53,197 nt of DNA. Origin: Zygnema cylindricum (taxonomy: Eukaryota; Streptophyta; Zygnematophyceae; Zygnematales; Zygnemataceae). The position numbers and the translations under genes are program-made. This document shows positions 30,854 to 41,897 of this stretch, one piece after another. Within the stretch, counting starts at the first letter, position 1; the number at the start of each line of letters is the position of its first letter. The notes under the pieces are model-generated. The model did no database searches and had not been told where the DNA came from. It saw only the letters and a list, made by a program, of their open reading frames with translations. The stretch spans positions 1 to 53,197 of the forward strand of contig JBBHKE010001111.1 in NCBI GenBank assembly GCA_037447655.1, written 5' to 3'.

Positions 30854-32237
30854 TGTTGTTTTTGAAGATTCAGTTTTGTACGTGCGTACGCATGTTTGCT
30901 TGCGTACGTAAATACTGAAAGTAATGTGGAAGTACAAATAGATTTACGGGTTTGGGGTAGAAGCAAAAGTAATTGAAGATGGACGTTTGAGTGACGCGAA
31001 GAAGCGTACGAAAAATACAGATCGCGTAATTGAAATACACGGCAGATCGCGAAGTGATCCGACCATGATTAATATTCGAAATGTTTTAAATTGTACGCCG
31101 GCCGTACGAACTCTAGTGTGACGATCGGCAATTATAGAAAGTACGTAATGGTATATAGAATCTATTTTGGACAGGGGTACTATTAGGTGTACTTTATTTG
31201 CGACAAGCATTTATCGAAAATGACGTGTACCTTATATGTGACAAGGCACACTTATGATAAAGTACGCGGTTTCGGTACGGACAATATTTAGATGGTACCG
31301 TGTCCTTTCGATAGTGGATTGTGTTGTACTTTGAAGGCTGACGGCGTCCGCCGTTTATGATGGTTCACATTATTTTGAAGATGTATGATCAAGTGGGCCG
31401 TACGTATGTGATATCGGCTTGTTGTGTGGACTTATCGACAAGTGATTAAGCAAGTTTTCTCTTATGACGCGGATTTGTGGATGCGTCGGTGTAAATATTT
31501 GAAACATCAATATTTTGTTTCATGCGAACTAATGATTTAGTGTTGATTAAAATAGTTATATTTTACGTGATCAATGAGGATATCGACACTTTAATTTATG
31601 TGTAGTATTTAAAGACAAGTGTACGCTTACGATTGCTTGATTTTCAGGTGTACGCTTACGATTAGTTTTTCTTAGTAATTGGCTATTATGGTTAAATACG
31701 ACTTAACGACACTAACGTAATTAATGTTGGTTATTTTGACACTTAGTGATTTGTTGACAGCTCACAAGTGTATATATAGGAATGAGTTTTGTTAGGAATT
31801 AATCATCAAGGCTTAGCATGAAAAGTAGGAATCGAAAATGTAGACTATTAAGGTTGCTAATTAGGTCATGCATTTAAATGATACATTTATCATCTGTTCA
31901 TACTTTTGTTTATATGTGATGCATTCATTTATTATTATTTATATGTGTTAAATTTATGTTCGTTTGACATGCAATATTTATGCATTTGTCTTAGGGTTTT
32001 TTGTGATTTTCATGTAACCCTAAATGTTATTCATGCATCAGTATATGCATGCTTGCTCTGTCTATGTGTGGATGATTGCTCCGCCTGTGTGCGAATGAAT
32101 GATTGCATCTATGTATGCATGTATGTTAAATGGAGGATGCATTTCAAATGATTGTTCATTGGCTTAGCTTGACTTAGATTTTTGCATGATAGTTTGGGTG
32201 GCTTATGCGGTCTATTTTAGAATAAAGATCAACAACA
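30854..32237 (+). mobile_element. Family B LTR (subtype a), 1384 bp
   Basis: Begins TGTTGTTTTTGAAG and ends TCAACAACA, and matches the whole of the solo LTR at 2890-4207 in opposite direction. Flanks GAGAG and TTTAG do not match, so this is not a simple solo LTR insertion, or a flank has been lost. Its right end joins the remaining part of a family A 3' LTR. It preserves the empty site of the MITE found at 17334-18037 (31738-31753). It includes a conserved short cysteine-rich open frame ending at 32151. Confidence 0.8.
31978..32151 (+). CDS. Conserved short Cys-rich open frame in family B LTRs (putative)
   Basis: Translation contains CDFHVTLNVIHAS, YACLLCLC and VCMYVKWRMHFK, with about ten cysteines in under 60 residues. 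Near-identical frames are open in the complement of 2973-3164 and in 29533-29712, and a variant is open in the complement of about 16905-17065. It ends about 85 nt before the LTR end, so in a full element it would sit upstream of gag in the leader. No known family. It may simply be open by common descent of young copies. I could not test for codon selection. Confidence 0.25.
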   Translation, partial: LCICLRVFCDFHVTLNVIHASVYACLLCLCVDDCSACVRMNDCIYVCMYVKWRMHFK

Positions 32238-32593
32238 TTTAGATTTCCGTTAATCGTTTTATGGGATGTAACATACTTTAAATACAAATCACACCCTATG
32301 TACTCTAGCAAACATCTACGACAGACAGGTTAGAACAGACGACTATGCCAAGCTCTACCGGTTGGGGTTTCGAGTCTTGTTGGACTCAACCTTTTTGTAG
32401 AGAGTGACTTAAGGTTACTCTTTAACCCTGTCTATGGAGCGAAGGCAGCCATGGCTCCATCATTCTCTCTCTCCTTCAGTGACTACAACAAGTATGGGGG
32501 TAAGAGAGAAGAGATGAAGACAAACTGCCAGCATGTTCCCCTTTTCCGCTAATATTAAGACCTAGAAAATAACAAAAATTATTTATTTCAACA
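32238..32593 (-). mobile_element. Partial 3' LTR of minus-strand family A element
   Basis: On the minus strand it begins TGTTGAAATAAATAATTTTT at 32593 and follows the LTR at 36898-37893 closely until CTAAATG at 32238, where it is cut off by the family B LTR. GGTTTCGAGTCT (32366-32377) and GAGTGACTTAAGGTTACTC (32402-32420) are its B-box and hairpin. Confidence 0.82.
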
Positions 32594-34357
32594 CTCCCGT
32601 TATTTTCTAGTCTAATTTTATATTTTCTTTCAACCCGCATTTTTTTCGAGATAATTTTAATTTAGGAGAGGGCACAGGTTTGGTGATCATGTCAGCCACC
32701 ATTTCTTCATCATGTCTATACACAAGATTTAAAATTTTATTTTCAACTTTTTCTCTCACGAAAGCTTAATCTTATGTCCATATGTTTTGCTTTGAAATGG
32801 TGTTTTGGATTGAGTGCAATTGCAATTGCAACGTGATTATCACAAAATACTTCATGCACTCCCTCCTTCATATATCCCAGTTCTTGAAACAATGATTTCA
32901 CCCACATTAGTTCTTTTAGTACGCCATATACTCAACCTCTATAGTAGACTGACCAACCACCTTTTGATTCTTACTGTTCCAACGGCAAACACCTTCCCCC
33001 ACATAAAAAACATATCCATAAGTGCATCTTCTCATAGGTACATCCCCCCAAGTGGTGATATCAGTGTGCTCCCCTCCCAAATGCAACCATAATTCTCTGG
33101 TTCCAACGAGATATCTCATGTTTCTCTTAGCTGCCTCCCTATCATTCTTTCTAGGATCGTTAAGACTCCTACTGAGGACTCCTACTGCTGCCGCTATGTC
33201 CGGCCTTGTATTGTTCATAAAGAAGATTAAACTTCCTACAACCTGTCTATAAAGAATAGATATCATAATCTCTCTCTCCTCTACACTCATATGATCATCT
33301 AATATTATCTCTCCTCTTTTTTCACTCCCATCACTTACTTTTTTCAAGTCCATGGGTGTGGTACAATTTTTAGCTTTCTCCATTTGAAATTTCTCAAACA
33401 TATTTCCTATTGCTTCTTTCTGAGTGAGTCTTATGATCCTTTTCCCCCTATCTCTTTCCATTTGAATTCCCAAAATATATCTTGCCTCCCTTAAATCTTT
33501 CATGTCAAATGTGCTTCTAAGATCTTTCTTCAACTTATTGATCTTTTCCAAAGATTTACTTAACACCAGCAGATCCTCCACATAAATCGCAAAAAAGATC
33601 ACACCATCCTCATCTTCAAACATATAGATAGAATGGTTAGACCTGATCAAGATATATCCTAGACCAGTAAGAAACTCATCTAGTTTCTTATTCAACTGTC
33701 GAGGTGCGTGCTTAAGTTCATACAAGGACTTTATGAGCTTGCAAACTTTGCTTTCTTCTCCTTCAAAACCGGTTGCCTCATGAAAATTTCTTCTTCTAAC
33801 TCACCATTGAGAAAAGCATTTTTTATGTCCATCTGGTGTTTTACCCTGTCTTCCGCTGCTTCCAGACTCAGGCAAATCCTTACTGATGAGAACCAAACAA
33901 TTGGAGCAAAGGTCTCCTCATAGTCAATTCCCTCCTTGTGGGTGAACCCCTTCGCTACCAATCGAGCCTTATATCTCTCAATGGTATTAACTGGGTTCAA
34001 TTTTAGTTTTCATACCCATTTTTACCTTATAGGTTTTCTATCTAGAGGACAATCCGCTAACTCCCAAGTATTTGCTTCCATGATGGAGGTCATCTCATCA
34101 TTTATCGCTCTAATCCATCTTTCTCTCTCCAGACTATTTACTGCCTCCGAGTAAGACTGAGGCTCATCTGGGTGAGATAGCTTAGTTACCTTATGAGCAG
34201 CCTTTTTTTCTTGTATCCTTTTGCAGCTCCTTCTCCCTCCCTCAAAATCCGAAGCTCTAATGGATGGAAGTCTTGGATTTCTCTTTATTGTCTCATCAGC
34301 TCCCCTGTCTACGGAAATTGGTTTTGGTCCCACTTCTTCTATCTCCTGGAGGTCCAT
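32594..34357 (-). pseudogene. pol: Copia RT and RNase H of minus-strand family A element
   Basis: Read from 34357 down: acidic linker end with KVTKLSHPDEPQSYSEAVNS, RT start INDEMTSIMEANTWEL, stop near 34020, then NTIERYKARLVAKGFTHKEG, DYEETFAPIVWF, HQMDIKNAFLNGELEEEIFM (34000-33731). After a frameshift a long frame (33725-32916) runs from LKHAPRQLNKKLDEFLTGLG through the palm, where the catalytic motif is Y-V-E-D (33584-33573) rather than YVDD. It continues to YRQVVGSLIFFMNNTRPDI and the RNase H block ending STIEVEYMAY (A-E-Y changed to V-E-Y). RNase H finishes in another frame down to about 32780. PPT-like AAAATAACGGGAG precedes the LTR. Inactive, but fairly recent by frame integrity. Confidence 0.88.
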
Positions 34358-35490
34358 AGGATTATGTGAGGTTTTTGGTGAGTATTATGTATCTCGGATC
34401 TCCCTTGAATCTGCAATCACTGTTTCACTCATGTCTTTTTCGGGAAAAATCGAGTTCTCCTCACTTTTGGGCTTGCCTGATTTTTATCTTCTTTATATAT
34501 TTGAAGGGATCAAATGACTTTCCTTCATCCATGACAATTAAGTGTTTGACCATAAAGATATCCTTCATTGTTAAGTCATAAACTCTATACCCCTTAACAT
34601 CCTCATCATATCCCACAAAGTATCCAGGTTTTCCCTTAGCATCTAGTTTCCAGTTTTTCCTATCCGTGTCAAGACTAAAAACTTGGCTATTGAACACTTT
34701 AAGGTGTGAGAAATTTGTTTTCCTTCCAACCCATCTCTCATAAGGTGTCACTCCCTATTCAGCTGAGGTAATAACTCTATTCTTAATGTTGTTGGCACAG
34801 TTCATTGCCTCTGCCCAAAATGTCTTTCCTATTTTCTAGTCGACCAACATACTACATGCACTATCTCCTAGTGTTTGATTCATCCTCTCACCTACCCCAT
34901 TTTTTCCGCGTTATATGGTACGGTATTCTGGTGCTGCACTCCCTCATCTCTCAGATATTCCTAAAACTGGTTAGAGGTAATTTCCCCCCATTATCACCCA
35001 TTATTCTCTTAATGGGGGTTTCATGCAACTTCTCACTCCAAGCTTTATATTCTTTGAAGTACGTTGATGTTTCAGACTTTGCTTTTAAAAAATACACTCT
35101 AGAGTATCTACACCATCCATCGGATATTGTCAACATAAATCTCTTTCCTCCAACCGAAGGTACTTTTGCAATTCCCCAAATATCTGTGTGGACCAAATCT
35201 AGTACTTTCTCACCTCTATATGTGGCGGCTTTTGGAAAGGGAAGTTTATGATCCTTACCTTGAGCACAGCCACTACAATTTTCCATCATTTCATTATCCC
35301 CAAACTGAATGCCTTCTACTACCCCAAGCTTTTTCATTACCCTCAACCTATCAAAATGCACAAGCCCCAATTGTTTATGCCAAATCATCAACTTTGGAAC
35401 TCCAACATGATAAGTATTCTTCTTTTCATTACTCACGTTAAGCATAAGCATTCATTAGCTACCCTTATTTGTCGTGAAGTAAACTCCATC
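34358..35490 (-). pseudogene. pol: Copia integrase of minus-strand family A element
   Basis: The frame 35451-34951 carries the pre-integrase zinc region LMIWHKQLGLVHFDRL and C-SG-C-AQGKDHKLPFP, then the core: DLVHTDIWGIAKVP (first catalytic D kept) and GDNGGKLPL (second D kept). A frameshift follows. The catalytic E region is only traceable out of frame near 34880-34915. A second frame, 34751-34461, gives PYERWVGRKTNFSHLKVF and DAKGKPGYFVGYDEDVKGYR, the conserved C-terminal block. Integrase joins element cDNA to host DNA in the nucleus. This copy cannot encode an intact enzyme. Confidence 0.86.
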
Positions 35491-35990
35491 TTTATACTTA
35501 GCTGTAATGACTCCTTTTCTAGTGAAGGTATCAAACTCTTGGTCATCTAACACAAACGCAGAGACAAGATTTTAACTCAGCTGATGAATGTGGAGTACAT
35601 TTGAGAATGTGAGTATAGAAGTCTTACCCTCCACTAAGACTTTCAAATCTACCGACCCCACTAGATCTATAGTAACCACCCTCCCATCTCCTACTCTATT
35701 TCTACAGTAGTGATTTTCCTTAGCTTAGTGAAGAGTTCCTTATCACGACACATATGCATGGATGCACCTTAGTCGACAATCCATCCTTCCTGTGGAGCTT
35801 CCCAAATTGCTCCAAGGGCACACTTCTGTCTCTCATGGATCTTCTTCTCCTCCAAACTCTCGTCAAGGAAAAGCTCCCCATCCTCCTCAAAAGACTCATC
35901 CTCAATTTCTCCAATCACTTTTGTGACCAGAAGTTCTTTTTTCTTTCCTCTAGAAGAACTTCCTCCATGGTTCTCTTAGAGCGTTAGCTA
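35491..35990 (-). pseudogene. pol: Copia protease region of minus-strand family A element
   Basis: The complement of about 35815-35740 reads GAIWEAPQEGWIVD-stop-GASMHMCRD: the catalytic D-S-G-A-S has its serine codon replaced by TAA, near 35771-35773. Upstream is an acidic linker (LDESLEEKKIHE-like, about 35910-35830). Downstream sequence (about 35720-35500) corresponds to the V-D-L-K-V-L-V and N-x-V-S-x-x-V-L blocks of the other A copies, with frameshifts. Confidence 0.7.
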
Positions 35991-36917
35991 TGAGAGTTTA
36001 ACAGAATATGCGATAAAGTGACTGAGCTTTTTGCAAAAATGACAAAAGCACTTTGGGGACCTTGATCCTCCAGACTGATCTCTTTCCCCTTTGTATGGTT
36101 TCATTAAGTCTTTCACCCATCGTTCCCCTCATGCTGCTAGAGCTTGAACAATCTTCCATCCTCTCTTAATCTCCATGGTATTTTCCTGCAGAAGTATCAT
36201 CCGGACCACTGTGTTCCACTTCCATGAACTATGAATCATTTCCTCTACTTGGTACACTATGTTCTCATACTCGTCTGGTAGCTTCATGATGAGAGGGTTA
36301 ACTTTCATTTTCATTGTAACAATCTATCTACAACTTTCCATCTCCATATACAAACAAGAAAGATCATTTTAATAATCTAGCATCTTTCCTCCTTTGTAAA
36401 TGTAACTCGCTAGTTTTTGGTCAGCCAAATGCAACTCTTGAATAGATCCAGCTCTATAGATCTCCACCAAACTCTCCACCAGCTCCTCGGCCTTGTAAAT
36501 GTGATGGTGAGGGGTGGCCAAACCTTGAGTGAGGTGTCTTAGAATGAAGTTCTTGGCAGCCATATTTACGTCCTCCCACATTTGAGTATCATTCTCCACG
36601 GTCTTCATGGTCGCCAATCCTGGTGCCATGGCAATAGAGGTGAGGGGTTTCTCCTTCCCTTTCCCCTTTTCAGACACATTGCAGTCTTCATCATCTGCTT
36701 CTTCCGCGGAAGCAGTCGCTGCAAGAGAAAACCTTACTCCTCCAAATCCCGGCGGAATTCTAGAATGTGGACGTTTCACTTACCCCTTGACGATACCCCA
36801 GTATCGTTTTTTGCACATAAACCCCATCATGATGGCTTCTCAATAGATGAACCCAAATCCATTGAAGGTGGGCACCCTAGAGGGTTGGCCCATAACCTGC
36901 AATTTTGTGTCCTCCAT
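35991..36917 (-). pseudogene. gag: Copia gag of minus-strand family A element
   Basis: Starts at ATG 36917-36915 within the LTR: M-E-D-T-K-L-Q-V then MGQPSRVPTFNGFGFIYW across the primer site. A TAA about 45 codons in separates it from the frame 36779-36369, which holds RIPPGFGGVRF, the acidic/basic region EKGKGKEKPL, and NMAAKNFILRHLTQGLATP with the usual gag core. It ends MLDY-stop. Further fragments reach the zinc knuckle near 36060-36020, C-HF-C-KKLS-H-FIAY-S, in which the last Cys is Ser. Inactive. Confidence 0.85.
36884..36897 (-). promoter_or_regulatory. Primer binding site, half-tRNA initiator Met type
   Basis: The minus strand reads GGTTATGGGCCAAC directly after the LTR end (TTGCA). 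It differs at one base from the intact site at 29796-29809. Its ATG (36893-36891) is in frame with gag. Confidence 0.72.
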
Positions 36918-37893
36918 TGGACCACAAAATACAATAAGCCTCTAGATACTATTTAACTAACCCACTTCAAGCCACAACCATTGTTTTCCAAAATGGCAAA
37001 CTATCAATTTGAATGCACCCATGTGCAGCGTGGACTCCCTTGAGTCCGAAGTAAGAAAAATCACTGAAAACGGCCAACCAGCCGATAAGTTATGAGGTAG
37101 TAAAAATGCCAATTTGTTCAAACTCTCAAATGGAGAGGTGAACACCTACCAAAATTTTCTAAGTTCTGATTCCCTCTAATATCTTCTATCTACTGAAGTA
37201 TGGACTAATTAGATTACAGTACTGTACTAAAAAGTACTAGTGCCGGTGTACCTTTTGTACGGCATATGTACGAAAAGGCTAAAATGTTGACATGTGTCGG
37301 ATTTTCACTTGTCCTTACGTTCATTGGAATTCCCATTACCGAATGTAATCTCTCCACGTGGCTCCAGGTCCTGCCATGTCATAAAACGCCAAAGTGACCT
37401 TTCCAGAATCTCGGGGAAGATGTATACCGTTGGATACAAAACGACATTAAATGTCGTCCGTCGAAACAAATGTTTGATTCATTTGTTTTCTGCGTTGTCC
37501 AGTCCGCACTCAAATTAACTTGTTACATGATGTAACATTTATATTTATGCTAATCGGTTTATGGAATGTAACATACTTTAAATACATATCACACTTTATA
37601 TACTCTAGCGAACATCTACAACAGACTGGTTAGATCGAACGCCTACGCCAAGCTCTACCGGTCGGGGGCTCGAGTCCCATTGCACTTAACCTTTTTGTAT
37701 AGAGTGACTTAAGGTTAGTCTCTTACCCTATCTATGGATTGGAGGCAGCCATGGCTCCATCACTCTCTCTCTCCTTCAGTAAGTATAACAAGTATAGGGG
37801 TAAGAGGGAAGAGATGAAGATAAGCTGCCTGCATGTTCCCCTTTTCCGCTAATATTAAGACCTATAAAATAACAAAAATTATTTATTTCAACA
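36898..37893 (-). mobile_element. 5' LTR of minus-strand family A element
   Basis: Minus strand TGTTGAAATAAATAATTTTT at 37893 to AAAATTGCA at 36898 (996 bp). The left side continues into primer site and gag; the right side (37894) is gag of a different A copy, so this element inserted into that gag. B-box-like GGCTCGAGTCC is at 37667-37677. Confidence 0.87.
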
Positions 37894-38155
37894 GGCATTA
37901 GGTGCAATAGGAGTAAGAGGTGTCTCCTTCCCCTTTCCTTTTTTGAACACACTAATATCCCAATCATCTGCCTCTTCCGCTGAGGAAGTCTATGCTGCAG
38001 AAAATCTTAATCCTCCAAATCTTGGTGGAGTTCTTTGAGGTGGACATTTCACTTGTGAACTAACGATATTGCGGTATCGTTTTTCACACAAATCATTGTC
38101 ATTAAGGCTTCTTAACAAATGAACCGAGATCCGTTGAATATGTGAACCCTAGAGG
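37894..38155 (-). pseudogene. gag: Family A gag fragment interrupted by another A element
   Basis: The minus strand reads M-E-D-R-E-L-Q-V then MGTPSRVHIFNGSRFIC-stop, PPRFGG and KGKGKETPLTPIAPNA, after which the LTR terminus TGTTGAAAT of the neighbouring element begins at 37893. The gag core beyond this point should lie on the other side of the inserted element but is not found, because the distal side is truncated. Confidence 0.75.
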
Positions 38156-38169
38156 GTGTGCCCATAACT
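38156..38169 (-). promoter_or_regulatory. Degraded half-tRNA primer binding site
   Basis: Minus strand AGTTATGGGCACAC, two differences from the intact site. The ATG is preserved and in frame with the gag fragment. Confidence 0.65.
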
Positions 38170-39176
38170 TGCAATTCTCTGTCCTCCATTGGACCACAAA
38201 ATTCATGAATCCTCTAGGTAGTTTTTCACTAAACCACTTTCAACAACAACCAAAGCTGCCCCAACAACCAAGTTGACAATTTGACAGAATTTGACAGCGT
38301 GGACTCTGTTGAGTCGGTAGAAAAAGCAATTACTGAAAACGACCAAATAGCCGATTAGTTATGAGGCAGCAATAATGCCAATATTTATACAAGTTCTTTG
38401 GGAGAGAGGTGCTACCTACAAAAATCCCCTAAGTCCCAAACCTCTCTCACAACCCTTATCTATTCAATTATGCTCCAATCAAGATACTGTAAAGTACAAA
38501 ATAATAATGTGGTCGATGTACTTTCTGTACACCATGTGTACAACAAGGCCATGGAGTGGACCCGTGTCACCATGTGACTTGTCCTAATGTCATCTGGGAT
38601 TTCAGTTGCTCAATTCGTTTTTGCCACATATCAAAAGGTCATGCCACGTCCAAAAACCACCAAAGTTACCATTACAAGATTTTGGCGAGAGTTAGCGCCG
38701 TTTGATGAAGATTGACTTTTGATACACACCCTCAAAATTAATGTCCGATTCATTTTTTTCGTGCGACCGATTTGATGCACGCATTGAATCTCATATGTCT
38801 CTATGTTTCATATTTGTATTTTTGTTAATCAAACTAATGCTCATATCAATGTTTAAATAGATATCATAGCCCATGTACTGTAACAAACTTCTACGACAGA
38901 CCGGTTATAGCTGATAGCTACGCCTCGCTCTGCCAGTCGAAGGTTTGAGTCATGTTGGACTCAACCTTTTGTTGAGAGTGATTTAGGTCACTCTTAAGTC
39001 TTGCCTTCGGAGCTGAGGCAGCTATGGCTCCATCACCTTTTTTATCCTTAAGTGACTAGAACAAGCAAAGGGGTTAGAGGGAAGAGGTGGAGACAGGCTG
39101 CCTGCGATTTACTTATCTTATTTTTACTAGTATTTTTCGACCTTTAAAATACCATCTAAATCTTATAATTTAAACA
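38170..39176 (-). mobile_element. 5' LTR of the interrupted family A element
   Basis: Minus strand TGTTTAAATTATAAG at 39176 to AGAATTGCA at 38170 (1007 bp). Its right neighbour is the middle of yet another A LTR, so this element inserted into that LTR. It has B-box variant GGTTTGAGTCA (38942-38952) and hairpin GAGTGATTTAGGTCACTC (38976-38993). Confidence 0.82.
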
Positions 39177-39740
39177 TCGTCCTCATGTTGCTTAGGATTC
39201 CTGCTGCTCAATTCTATCTCGCCACGTATCATCAGGTCATGCCATGTCTGAAAACTGCAAAAGTGACCATTTCGGGATCTCGACGAAGATTAACGTGGTT
39301 AGATGAAGACCGACTTTTGATATACACTTTCGAAAAAAATGTCCGATTCATTTGTTTTGTGCGGTGGATTAGATGCACGCACTAAATCTCATATGTCTTT
39401 TTACTCCCTATTCGTAGATGTGTTACTCGCACTAATGTTCACATTAATGTTTAAATAGATATCATACCCAAAGAGCTGACAGCTACGCCTCGCTCTGCCG
39501 GTCGGAGGTTCGAGTCCTACCTAATTAAACCTTTTTGTTGAGAGTGACTTATGTTACTTTTTAGTCTTGCCTCTAGAGCTAAGGCAGCCATGGCTCCACC
39601 ACCCTTTTTATCTTTCAGTGACTACAACAAGTATGGGGGCTAGAGAGAGGAGGTGGAGACAGATGTCAGTCTCTTCGTTTTTTGTTTTTACCGACCTATT
39701 TAGACTTAGAAAATATTAAATAAAATTACAAATTTCAACA
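39177..39740 (-). mobile_element. Partial 3' LTR of a third family A element
   Basis: The sequence from CCTCATGTTGCTTAGGATTCC onward matches the middle to 5' end of A LTRs, ending (minus strand start) TGTTGAAATTTG at 39740. GGTTCGAGTCC (39507-39517) is a perfect pol III B-box consensus. The rest of this LTR is missing on the left, displaced by the insertion at 39176. Confidence 0.8.
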
Positions 39741-39880
39741 CTCCCCTTATTTTCGTGTCTAATTTTAATTTATATTTTAGCCCACACTTTTCTCTGCAAT
39801 ATTTAACTTGGGAGAGGGCACCGGATGTCATCATATCAGCCACCATTTCCTCATTAAATATTTATTCAATGCTCTATACA
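39741..39880 (-). mobile_element. Polypurine tract and 3' non-coding end of third family A element
   Basis: The complement of 39741-39755 (GAAAATAAGGGGAG) is the polypurine tract. The following stretch matches 25355-25460, downstream of RNase H. The coding part is gone; the next recognisable sequence belongs to a different copia family. Confidence 0.65.
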
Positions 39881-39981
39881 TCAGATCTTAATACGCTGGT
39901 ATTAATAACGAAAACTATTTTTCAATAGGCGCATGTGGATTTTTGTCTAGAGGCGTACTTCCCACATGGTTTGTCACTACG

Positions 39982-41005
39982 TCAAATGTGATTTTCTTCA
40001 AGATTTGTCGCTGCAGAATCTAGATCACGTGAAGCGACACTTGCATTATATGTCGCAATAATTTGCGTCTTTAGAATGGGCACAGATTTTGAGGTAGATT
40101 TTGCAGTCAATGATTTTTCCAATCTTGCAAAATATGGAAAAACCAAACTTTTGGATTTTGTCGTTGGATTGGTAAGAGGAGACGAAGAATTAGTTAGAGA
40201 ATCAATAGATGACAAGTTCGTAAAAAAATCAACGGTTAGAGGTGTGACAAGAGATTTGGTACGAGGTTTCGAATAAGGGGTTCTTTATTAAAAATGACAT
40301 CACGAGAAGTAATAATACGATGTGTTTTAAGGCAATAAATGCGATACGCTTTAGAGTGGGGGACATAACTAACAAATATACCTTTATGGCTTTTGCACCC
40401 GATTTTCCACCTGTATTTGTAAGGATTTTGTAATAGGCGTCACTTCTAAAAATGAAGAAGTGAAAAACATTTGGCTTCTTCTTAAACCAAGCCTCAAACA
40501 GGGTTTTGTTTTTATTAGCTGATGCGGGAGACCTATTTTGAACAGAACAAGCCGTTAGTACCGCTTCGGCCCAAAAGGATTGAGGTAAGGAGGAAAAATG
40601 CAACATGAATCGAGCCATATTGGCAAGGGTTTAATTAAGTCTTTTGGCATCCCGATTTTTTTGTGGTGTATGTGGGGCAAACAATTCAAGAATTATGCCA
40701 CATGATGCTAAGAATTCTTGAAATTTATACAACATATTTCCCCCCCCATCACTTATTAACATTTTTATTCGAGAGGAGAATTGATTTTCTACAAAGGACT
40801 TAAAATGATTGAAATGAATAAAATACCGAGACTTATTTTTCATGGGATATACATGACTGAATCGTGAGTAATTATCGATAAACGTAATGAAATAAAAAAA
40901 ACCACTCAAAATTGGTACTCTCATAGGTCCACATAGATCACAAAAGATTAAATAAAGAGGAGAATTTGATTCAGAAGAGCTATAGAGAAAAGGTAATAGA
41001 GGCAT
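39982..41005 (-). pseudogene. pol: Copia family C integrase and downstream linker
   Basis: Frame 41005-40631 gives LYLIFCDLCGPMRVP (first catalytic D kept), FYFITFIDNYSRFSHVY, LISDGGGNML (second D kept; N-G changed) and FAPHTPQKNRDAKRLN, where the normal N-G-V-A-E-R reads N-R-D-A-K-R, so the catalytic glutamate is lysine. After a stop, frame 40618-40229 carries MLHFSSLPQSFWAEAVLTAC and NKTLFEAWFKKKPNVFHF. Frame 40215-39982 is the S/T/K-rich linker before RT. RT itself is absent; the element is cut near 39980. This family is clearly distinct from A, B and D in sequence. Confidence 0.82.
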
Positions 41006-41019
41006 TTTGCCAATAATAC

Positions 41020-41765
41020 ATGCATGGCAAAAATCAAGATTTTTTGCATAAAATGAATCTAAGCCTAAAACAAGGCCTTTATAAACAGATACTAAACTTT
41101 GTCTATTTATATGGCCATGTCGTTAATGCCATTTGTGAAAACAAGAGGAAGAAGAAGAGGAATTTGCTAAGTTTGAATTCGCTAAATCTCTACAATATTT
41201 TAAAAAATAGAGATTGCCACATTTAATCCCCGTTCAAAGGGACAAATGGTCTGACGAATAAAAATTGGACTTTGTTTTCCGAAAAGACCTTCGAAACCGG
41301 TATTTTGTAGCGTCGTACCCACGGAAAAATGATTTTTTTTTTAGTTCGGGAACGTAATAAACGTTTTCTAAGATGAGTGGTTCTAAGCTATTCGGATTTA
41401 TGGCCACCTGTCCAACCATATTCGATATTCAATGTTAAGACAGAGTTATTTCCAACTAGAATGCCTAAAGGGACAGAAAGCATTTTAAGATTTGTCATGA
41501 TGGATTCGCAGCAAGACATGCGGTGCAAAGCACCCCAATCTATTAAAAAATCACAATTTTTATATGAAGCATTGAAAGCGTACACATAATCCATTGGAGG
41601 TATGGGAGCAGGTACAGAATTGGTGATGTTGATAGTTGGTGCGTTTGGAAGCTTTACGTAAGATTGAAGAAGTGGAAGATGCACATTTGGCCCAAATTGA
41701 AAATGAGCCGTCATGTTGTACCAAGGAGGACGAGGACCGTAAAGACCGTACGAAAGGGTCATAAA
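41020..41765 (-). pseudogene. pol: Copia family C protease and pre-integrase region
   Basis: The minus-strand frame 41762-41388 ends with NASYKNCDFLIDWGALHRM: the protease D-S-G-A motif with Ser replaced by Trp (D-W-G-A). It continues GILVGNNSVLTLNIEYGW. Frame 41419-41234 then gives LILENVYYVPELKK, the usual block between protease and integrase, followed by degraded pre-integrase sequence to 41020. The 41762 frame extends upstream without a stop into the zinc knuckle, so gag and protease were one frame here. Confidence 0.72.
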
Positions 41766-41897
41766 TGCTACAATCGCATGTCGAACGGAATTGTACGCGA
41801 CACGCGGATTGGGCGGCGCATTTAAATTTGGAGAGTTGTCTTTGTTTTGATCGCCGCCGCTGCCTAACGCAAGTTCACATTTGCGAGCGAGAATTAG

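Noticed and set aside
39500-39560. True tRNA gene at the B-box in the LTR
   Set aside because: The B box is good but I cannot fold a full cloverleaf with acceptor and anticodon stems from the surrounding bases, and the segment recurs at the same place in LTRs.
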